Shown here piece by piece: positions 21,694 through 26,736 of a DNA stretch of 26,736 nucleotides. Each line of letters starts with the position of its first letter. Position 1 is the first letter of the stretch. This DNA comes from Bacillota bacterium (GTDB lineage: Bacteria; Bacillota; Dethiobacteria; DTU022), in assembly GCA_012727685.1 (NCBI GenBank), contig JAAYGO010000164.1, positions 1 through 26,736 on the forward strand, given 5' to 3'. Both the position numbers and the translations under genes were made by a program. The notes below the pieces were generated by a model that was given only the letters and a program-made list of their open reading frames with translations, was not told the origin of the DNA and ran no database searches.

Positions 21694-22341
21694 ATCTCCG
21701 GCAACGTCAACACGGCGGACAAGGAAATAGAAAAAATAATATCCCAGGTTCAAGGTGTAATTTCCGGGCGAGTTGTCTCCGCAGGCGGCGAGATCGTCGA
21801 GATTCATGTCCTGGCCGATCATTCCCGTTCACCGAAGCAGGTTGTACGCGATATCGAGTCAGCGGTGCTGGTTAAGCTGGGTAAAGCGCTGGACCATAAA
21901 CGGATCAGCGTAGCCCAACTGGGAGACGCCGACAAGATACCAGGCCTGCTCGGGCCAAGAATTCTACTGCAAAAAATCAATTACTCCACCAGCAATAATG
22001 TAATAACCGTAACCATTACTGTCACCGTAAATGACAATTCTTATACGGCCACCGTAGAGGGATTGAACAACAGGCATTACCGGCTTCGCCTGGCAGCGGA
22101 AGCCACGCTTTCCGCCGCTACCCAGCACCTTGGGGATAATGCCAAGTTTGTAACCACAGAAGTGCAAAAAATCTTGATGGCCGGGCAGGAAGCCATTGTA
22201 GTGCTCGTCTCGCTAAACTACGAGCAGGATGAGGAAGATTTGCTCGGCGCCGCCCTGAACAAGGGCGATGACCTCGAGGCCACAGCCCGTGCCACCCTGG
22301 ACGCGGTAAACCGGAGATTAATCGTTTTCCAAGCTGAATAA
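21694..22341 (+). CDS. Unrecognised two-domain conserved-looking protein, apparent ATC start
   Basis: The frame codes for 215 residues. A conventional call would begin at GTG 21865, but the same frame is open upstream and clearly coding: it contains KEIEKIISQVQGVISGRVV, then GEIVEIHVLADHSRSPKQVV and RDIESAVLVKLG across the GTG. An in-frame TAG at 21679-21681 limits the start. GGGAGGG (21681-21687) is 6 bases before ATC 21694, so ATC is the best-placed initiator; CTG 21688 is too close. The second half (from about residue 95) contains RLRLAAEATLSAATQHLG and, near the end, ATARATLDAVNRRL. I recall this pattern in Clostridia proteins without known function. It is cytoplasmic by sequence and is followed by a 25-residue membrane peptide and the HD-GYP gene. 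Confidence 0.72.
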   Translation: MSGNVNTADKEIEKIISQVQGVISGRVVSAGGEIVEIHVLADHSRSPKQVVRDIESAVLVKLGKALDHKRISVAQLGDADKIPGLLGPRILLQKINYSTSNNVITVTITVTVNDNSYTATVEGLNNRHYRLRLAAEATLSAATQHLGDNAKFVTTEVQKILMAGQEAIVVLVSLNYEQDEEDLLGAALNKGDDLEATARATLDAVNRRLIVFQAE

Positions 22342-22430
22342 TAATATCTGAAGCCGGCAGTGAATAAAACACCCTAATAAATGAAATTTTATTTGACCCA
22401 ACGAGCGGACAAACGAGCGAAGCGGCACCG

Positions 22431-22460
22431 GCGGTTTAGCGAAACCCGCTGAGAAACCGC
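22431..22460 (+). promoter_or_regulatory. Strong branched hairpin just before the ribosome site of a small peptide gene
   Basis: GCGGTTT (22431-22437) pairs with AAACCGC (22454-22460), and inside it AGCG pairs with CGCT around a 5-base loop, with a GAG bulge. It ends 2-3 bases before the GGGAGGA site of the 25-codon ORF, so it may tune its translation. ACGAGCG is repeated directly upstream (22401 and 22413 regions). No known riboswitch consensus was matched. Confidence 0.4.
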
Positions 22461-22475
22461 AAGGGAGGAAATACG

Positions 22476-22553
22476 ATGAAAGCCAATCTCATCAAGATCC
22501 TCGTCGCTCTGGCAGCCTTAGTGCTGGCAGGCGGTGCCTGGATGAAATGGTAA
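22476..22553 (+). CDS. 25-residue single-helix membrane peptide
   Basis: ATG 22476 has AAGGGAGGAA about 6-8 bases upstream, one of the best ribosome sites in the window. The frame codes for MKANLIKILVALAALVLAGG followed by AWMKW and TAA: a positive N-terminus, one hydrophobic helix and a Trp/Lys end. It should insert in the cytoplasmic membrane. I do not recognise a family. It lies between the unrecognised 215-residue protein and the HD-GYP gene, 54 bases before the latter. Confidence 0.6.
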   Translation: MKANLIKILVALAALVLAGGAWMKW

Positions 22554-22607
22554 TTTAAAATTACTGCCGGCTTCTTTTATTATAAGAAAGGTGTCTCTCA
22601 AAACATT

Positions 22608-23969
22608 ATGGACAAAATGCCGTTTAAATCAAAATTATTTATTTTTCTACTTGCCGGAATGGCTCTAGGCATAATCATATTTTTATCCCGCCACTTTAAA
22701 ATTGAGGAAATAGACTATCTTTCTCTTTTCATCTTTTTAGTAGTAATTGTCTTATTTGAGTCTTTTCCGGTTCGCTTGCCACGCGGAGGTATAATCACAG
22801 TCAGTTTTGCACCAGTATTTGCGGCAATTCTGTTATTTAATCCTCTATTGGTAATCGCGATAGAAATACTCAGTGAACTTCTTTACATTAGAAAAGATAA
22901 AACGATTGTTAAAGTTCTATTTAACGTTTCACAATTAACTGTTTCAGTAGGTACAGCATCAGCTCTATACCATTATGTCAATCCCGATGGATTAATGATC
23001 TCGTGGCGCTGTTTCTCAGCAGCACTATTATTCTTAGTGGTAGCTTTCCTATTAAACTGGCTCTTTGTGACATTAATTCTTTCATTAACACAAAACGAAA
23101 ACTTTTTTAAATTATGGTTATTAAATGTTAAATGGGCAATTCCCAGCTTCTTTTGTATGGCACCTTTGGGTATTTTAATCGCAATTATCTATAAATATAT
23201 TGGACTTATTGGACTATTATTATTTATTGTACCACTATTCCTGGCCCGATATTCTTTTCTTTCCTACGTTAACACCCGCCAAAGCTTTCTTGACACCATA
23301 GAGAGTCTTTCCAAAGCCCTCGATGCCAAGGACCCGTATACTCGCGGCCATTCCAGCCGGGTGGCTGAACTGGCCGTAGAGCTGGCCCGCGAGTTGAAAT
23401 GGCCCGAAGACAAGGTGGAACTGTTAAAATATATTGCCCTGATCCATGATGTGGGCAAGGTTGCCATCCCGGAGCGCATCCTTAAGAAAGCAGGTGCCCT
23501 TACAAAAGAGGAATTTAACGAAATGAAAACTCACAGTGGCATCGGCGCCGAGGTGATCAAAAACAACAATTTCTTTCCCGGCGGCGCAGCCATGATCAAG
23601 CACCACCACGAGCGCTGGGACGGCACCGGCTACCCCGACGGTCTCAAAGGGGAAGAGATCCCGGAGGGTGCCCGCATCCTGGCCGTGGCCGACGCTTTCG
23701 ATGCCATGACCAGTGACCGCCCCTACCGCCGGGCTATGGATCCGGCCACGGCGCTCCAGGAAATCCGGGAAGGGGCTGGCTCTCAATTTGACCCGCGCAT
23801 GGCGGAGGCCTTTACCAGGGTTTTTCACAGGCTTAACCTGGGCGAAAGAAGTATTCGAAAAGAGGAACCCGTGCTTTACGGCGAGCAGGCGGCTGCTTCG
23901 CTAGTGAGGGAATCCACCGAAGAAAAAAAGGGCATTCCGCAGAAGAATTGTTGTCCATTTGACGAATGA
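22608..23969 (+). CDS. Membrane HD-GYP domain protein (probable cyclic-di-GMP phosphodiesterase)
   Basis: The 453-residue protein has about 220 N-terminal residues with six to eight hydrophobic helices, then an HD-GYP domain. Visible are HSSRVAELAVELA, the metal pair in IHDVGKVAIPE (about residue 280), HHHERWDGTGYPDGLKG with the GYP motif (about residue 338) and VADAFDAMTSDRPYR. These proteins hydrolyse cyclic-di-GMP to GMP, and all expected residues are present. The membrane part probably senses a signal. Base composition changes sharply near 23270: the membrane half is AT-rich, the catalytic half GC-rich like the rest of the window, which suggests domain joining. The ATG follows AAGGTG at a long spacing of about 15 bases; the start is moderately sure. 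The last 30 residues are not conserved-looking. Confidence 0.9.
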   Translation: MDKMPFKSKLFIFLLAGMALGIIIFLSRHFKIEEIDYLSLFIFLVVIVLFESFPVRLPRGGIITVSFAPVFAAILLFNPLLVIAIEILSELLYIRKDKTIVKVLFNVSQLTVSVGTASALYHYVNPDGLMISWRCFSAALLFLVVAFLLNWLFVTLILSLTQNENFFKLWLLNVKWAIPSFFCMAPLGILIAIIYKYIGLIGLLLFIVPLFLARYSFLSYVNTRQSFLDTIESLSKALDAKDPYTRGHSSRVAELAVELARELKWPEDKVELLKYIALIHDVGKVAIPERILKKAGALTKEEFNEMKTHSGIGAEVIKNNNFFPGGAAMIKHHHERWDGTGYPDGLKGEEIPEGARILAVADAFDAMTSDRPYRRAMDPATALQEIREGAGSQFDPRMAEAFTRVFHRLNLGERSIRKEEPVLYGEQAAASLVRESTEEKKGIPQKNCCPFDE

Positions 23970-24043
23970 ACCTTACGCGTAAGCCCCAGGACAAGAGCGA
24001 GGAGCAATTAAGCCTATTTTCAAGGTAGTCGTCCATAGCCCGC

Positions 24044-24058
24044 CAGGTGGGGCACCTG
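24044..24058 (+). other. Short inverted repeat in the leader of the DUF5317 gene
   Basis: CAGGTG, GGG, CACCTG forms a perfect 6-bp hairpin in the 216-base spacer before the DUF5317 gene. The spacer also holds a GGAAA/TTTCC pair near 24115-24140. No Moco riboswitch consensus could be confirmed by eye, although the downstream gene is a molybdoenzyme. Confidence 0.3.
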
Positions 24059-24185
24059 AAGTACGTCTTAGGCAAAGTTGCATTGAAACCGTCCCCGTGA
24101 CAGCTTTTAAGGGCAGGAAAAACCGCTTTCCAAGGGGAATAACACATTATCCTCACCAGTAATTGAAGGTTGTCAGGAGGACAAC

Positions 24186-24746
24186 ATGCTGTTCGAAGGG
24201 ATTATCCTGGGTTTATTAATCGGCTGGCTGCGGGGCGGAAAATTATCAAATATTGAGCATACAAACCCGCGGCGGCTCTTCCTGGTATTCATCGCCTTTG
24301 GCATCCAACTGGCGCTCTGGATCGGGTTTTTCTATGGCAACAACTTCTTTGGCCATACGGCCACGCGGGTGCTGCACCTGCTCTCATACCTGCCCCTGCT
24401 CTACTTTGTCTACCTGAACCGGCGCAGCCTGGGGCTGCTGATTATTGGGCTGGGCTTCTGCATGAATCTGGCGGCCATCGCCGCCAACGGCGGATTCATG
24501 CCTGCCAATCCCCAATGCCTTGATCCCGTCTACCGGGAAGAACTGTATGCCGGGACCTACAGTCCCTTTCACCGGGCCGCCACCGAAGAGACCCGCCTCT
24601 ACTTCCTTGGCGACATCATCCGCCTGCCGTACAGGGAACAAAAAGTAATCAGCATTGGAGACATCGTCATCACCGCCGGGCTGGCTTACTTTATCCAGAA
24701 TGGCATGCTGCTTTCTCCAAAAAAGGAGCACGCTGCCGGGAAATGA
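24186..24746 (+). CDS. DUF5317 family membrane protein
   Basis: The 186-residue protein starts MLFEGIILGLLIGWLRGGKL, typical of DUF5317. It has about four to five membrane helices, a soluble loop with ANGGFMPANP (a conserved motif of the family, from memory) and a final helix. Its function is unknown. The ATG has AGGAGG 5 bases upstream. Its stop overlaps the start of the molybdopterin oxidoreductase gene as ATGA, so the two proteins are translationally coupled and may work together, perhaps with the membrane protein as an anchor or quinone-side partner; that role is inference. Confidence 0.8.
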   Translation: MLFEGIILGLLIGWLRGGKLSNIEHTNPRRLFLVFIAFGIQLALWIGFFYGNNFFGHTATRVLHLLSYLPLLYFVYLNRRSLGLLIIGLGFCMNLAAIAANGGFMPANPQCLDPVYREELYAGTYSPFHRAATEETRLYFLGDIIRLPYREQKVISIGDIVITAGLAYFIQNGMLLSPKKEHAAGK

Positions 24747-26736
24747 TTAAGAGCTACCGCACCACCTGCCCCCTCAACTGCTGGGACCAGTGTTCTTTCC
24801 TGGTAGAAGTAGAAAATGGAACCCTGCTCTCCATTAAACCCGACCCCGGCCAAAAGATAACCGGCAGCCTGATCTGCACCAAGGGGCAACAACACCTGAA
24901 ACGGGTCAACCACCCCGCCCGCCTCCGCCACCCCCTGCTTAAAAGCGGCGGCGCCTTCAAACAGATTAGCTGGGAAAAGGCCCTGGAAATCGCCGCGGCA
25001 CGCATCAGCGCCGCCGTCGATCGCTACGGCCCCCTCTCACTGCTTCATTACTACGACAGTGGGCACGGCGGGGTTTTAAAAGATATTGAGAAGCGTTTTT
25101 TCAGCGCCCTGGGCGGCTGCACCACGCATCGCGGCAGCCTCTGCTGGGGCGCCGGCCTGGCGGCGCAAAGGTACGACTTCGGCGCGGTGCTGGCTCACCC
25201 ATTCCCCGATCTGGTCAATGCTCGCTGCATCCTGCTCTGGGGCCGCAACCCGGCCGACACCTCCCTCCACCTGGTCCCTTTTATCCGCAAGGCACGGGAA
25301 AATGGCGCGCGGGTAGTGCTGATCGATCCGCTCACCACAGCCTCCGCCTCCCTGGCCGATATGCATATCCACATTAAACCGGGCACGGACGGGGCCCTGG
25401 CCCTGGGCATGGCCCATCATATCATTGCCGGAAAGATGATTGATGGCGATTTTGTGGAGAAACATTGTTCCGGTTACACACAGTTTAAGGAGATGGCCGT
25501 TGCTTATACCCCCGATGGCGTGGCGCAAATCACCGGTATTCCCGCGGCTCAGATCCGGACCCTGGCTGATATTTACGCCACTGCAAAACCGGCGGCCATC
25601 TTGATCGGTTACGGCGTGCAGCGCTACAGCAACGGGGGCAATATCATCCGGGCCATTGACGCCCTGGCGGCGCTGACCGGCAATATCGGCGTTCCGGGCG
25701 GGGGCGCCAATTACGCCAACTGTCGTGTGACCCATTTTATAAACCATGGCTTTCTCGACGGCGCGGATCTGGCGCCGCAGCACCGCTACTATGCCAAACC
25801 CCGGCTGGCCGCAGCCCTGGCCGAGTTCCAGGAGCCTCCCATCGAATTTGCCTATATCAGCCGCGGCAACCCGCTCACCCAGATGGGCGACAGCAACGCC
25901 TTGCGCCGCACCTTTGCCAAGATCCCGTTTAAAATTGTGGCCGAGCATTTCATGACCGATAGCGCCGCCGCCGCAGACCTGGTCCTTCCCGCTACTAATT
26001 TTCTGGAAGAAGAGGATCTCTATTTCAATTCCATGAGCCACAGCTACATCAGTTATGGCCCGCGGATACTTAAACCGCCGGGAGAGTGCCGCTCCGAATA
26101 CAGCTTTTTCGGCGAGCTGGCCCGCTTACTCGGCGTAAAAGGCTTCCCCGGGCTTTCCAGCGAGGCCCTGTTAAAACGGATCATCGCGCCCTTAACGGCG
26201 GCAACCGGCATTAGCCTGGAGCAAATCAAAGAAGGGCCGCTCCTGCTGCCTGGCGGCGATGCTATCCCCTGGGCGGATCACAATTTCCAAACCCCGGACG
26301 GCAAGTTCAATTTTTATTCCGCCACCGCCGCAGCAGAAGGCTGCGACCCCCTGCCAGTCTACCGGGCACCGGCGGAGCTTGGCGATGGCACCCTGCACGA
26401 GCAGGGATACCGCTACTGGTTTGTCACCCCCCACCCCCGCGATTCAATCCATACGGCGCACCGGATTCCCGGCGACAGCCCGGCGCCCCGGGTGTACCTA
26501 AATCCGGCGGTGGGGCGGGAACACGGCCTGGCGAGCGGCGACCGCGCCCGCATCTCCTCGCCGCGCGGCTCCATCGAAGCGGCGGTGCAGTTAAGCAATA
26601 AAGTCCCGCCTGGCGCGGTCCTGGTTTACGAAGGCTGGTGGCGCGCCTCCGGCGCCCCGGTCAACAACCTTACCCCGGACCGCCTCGCTGACATGGGCAT
26701 GCAGGCAGCCCTCTACGATTGCCTCTGCAAGATCGA
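24743..26736 (+). CDS. Molybdopterin-dependent oxidoreductase (bis-MGD family), 3' end outside window
   Basis: The frame is open from ATG 24743 to the right edge (664 codons). The N-terminus holds an iron-sulfur site Cys9-X3-Cys13-X3-Cys17-X27-Cys45 (TTCPLNCWDQC and LICTKG), followed by the molybdopterin oxidoreductase domains (WGRNPADTS, LTGNIGVPGGGANY, AEHFMTDSAAAADLVLPATNF) and the C-terminal dinucleotide-binding domain (about residue 555 on, with NPAVGREHGLASGDRARISS). Homologues end soon after the NLLTPDRLxDMG-like motif, seen here as NNLTPDRLADMG, so only a few residues are missing. There is no Tat signal, so it acts in the cytoplasm. The substrate cannot be named; a Cys in GSLCWGAG may be the metal ligand. 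The start overlaps the DUF5317 stop (ATGA). Confidence 0.9.
   Translation, partial: MIKSYRTTCPLNCWDQCSFLVEVENGTLLSIKPDPGQKITGSLICTKGQQHLKRVNHPARLRHPLLKSGGAFKQISWEKALEIAAARISAAVDRYGPLSLLHYYDSGHGGVLKDIEKRFFSALGGCTTHRGSLCWGAGLAAQRYDFGAVLAHPFPDLVNARCILLWGRNPADTSLHLVPFIRKARENGARVVLIDPLTTASASLADMHIHIKPGTDGALALGMAHHIIAGKMIDGDFVEKHCSGYTQFKEMAVAYTPDGVAQITGIPAAQIRTLADIYATAKPAAILIGYGVQRYSNGGNIIRAIDALAALTGNIGVPGGGANYANCRVTHFINHGFLDGADLAPQHRYYAKPRLAAALAEFQEPPIEFAYISRGNPLTQMGDSNALRRTFAKIPFKIVAEHFMTDSAAAADLVLPATNFLEEEDLYFNSMSHSYISYGPRILKPPGECRSEYSFFGELARLLGVKGFPGLSSEALLKRIIAPLTAATGISLEQIKEGPLLLPGGDAIPWADHNFQTPDGKFNFYSATAAAEGCDPLPVYRAPAELGDGTLHEQGYRYWFVTPHPRDSIHTAHRIPGDSPAPRVYLNPAVGREHGLASGDRARISSPRGSIEAAVQLSNKVPPGAVLVYEGWWRASGAPVNNLTPDRLADMGMQAALYDCLCKI

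Noticed and set aside
22341..22475. Known riboswitch (cyclic-di-GMP or guanidine-II) in the leader of the small peptide and HD-GYP genes
   Set aside because: ACGAGCG repeats and the hairpin looked suggestive, but the flanking pairs needed for guanidine-II and the conserved core of cyclic-di-GMP riboswitches are absent.
25076..26041. Minus-strand open frame of 321 codons
   Set aside because: It is fully antisense to the molybdopterin oxidoreductase, whose motifs continue across the whole stretch. The GC-rich coding strand produces such shadows.

Overview
The window looks like a chromosomal segment of an endospore-forming, anaerobic, moderately GC-rich member of the Clostridia (Peptococcaceae-like). 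This is inferred from a spore photoproduct lyase homologue, Gram-positive-style strong Shine-Dalgarno sites, several lipoproteins, cyclic-di-GMP enzymes and a cytoplasmic molybdopterin oxidoreductase. No tRNA, rRNA, CRISPR array or intact transposase gene was seen.

Layout. Positions 1-6734 (minus strand) hold a peptide-export operon of the NHLM bacteriocin type: an HlyD-like secretion protein, a C39-peptidase ABC exporter and a second ABC exporter. Two lipoproteins follow it, an amino-acid-type periplasmic binding protein and the start of a second lipoprotein. No precursor peptide or modifying enzyme for the exporter is visible. Just upstream lies a membrane GGDEF-EAL cyclic-di-GMP protein (6913-9348). 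Next is a satD-DUF3307 pair (9789-11195), with a good promoter and a cluster of TGCATAA-type repeats in front. A divergent gene for a secreted protein of unknown function follows (11413-12435).

The middle part is mostly housekeeping: a GMP synthase that has only the ATP-pyrophosphatase half, a tandem P-loop ATPase on the other strand, CTP synthase with a clear promoter, a spore photoproduct lyase family protein that lacks the hydrogen-donating cysteine, an unknown Trp/Arg-rich membrane protein, and a serA-fmdB operon closed by a terminator. The small FmdB zinc-ribbon gene has an in-frame UGA exactly where a cysteine is expected in its Ser/Cys tail. Eight more sense codons follow it, making this a candidate selenocysteine or recoding site.

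Positions 20532-21693 are gene-poor. They contain a terminator, a MITE-like element with IS-type terminal repeats, a possible tiny Lys/Arg-rich protein gene, a promoter, and a terminator-like structure. After that, on the plus strand, come an unrecognised 215-residue protein apparently starting at ATC, a 25-residue membrane peptide behind a strong hairpin, a membrane HD-GYP phosphodiesterase whose two halves differ in base composition, a DUF5317 membrane protein, and a molybdopterin oxidoreductase that runs off the right edge just short of its end.

Functional themes are peptide export, cyclic-di-GMP turnover (GGDEF-EAL and HD-GYP), glutamine-linked nucleotide synthesis (guaA, pyrG) and serine synthesis. 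All family assignments come from reading motifs and from memory. No database search was run.
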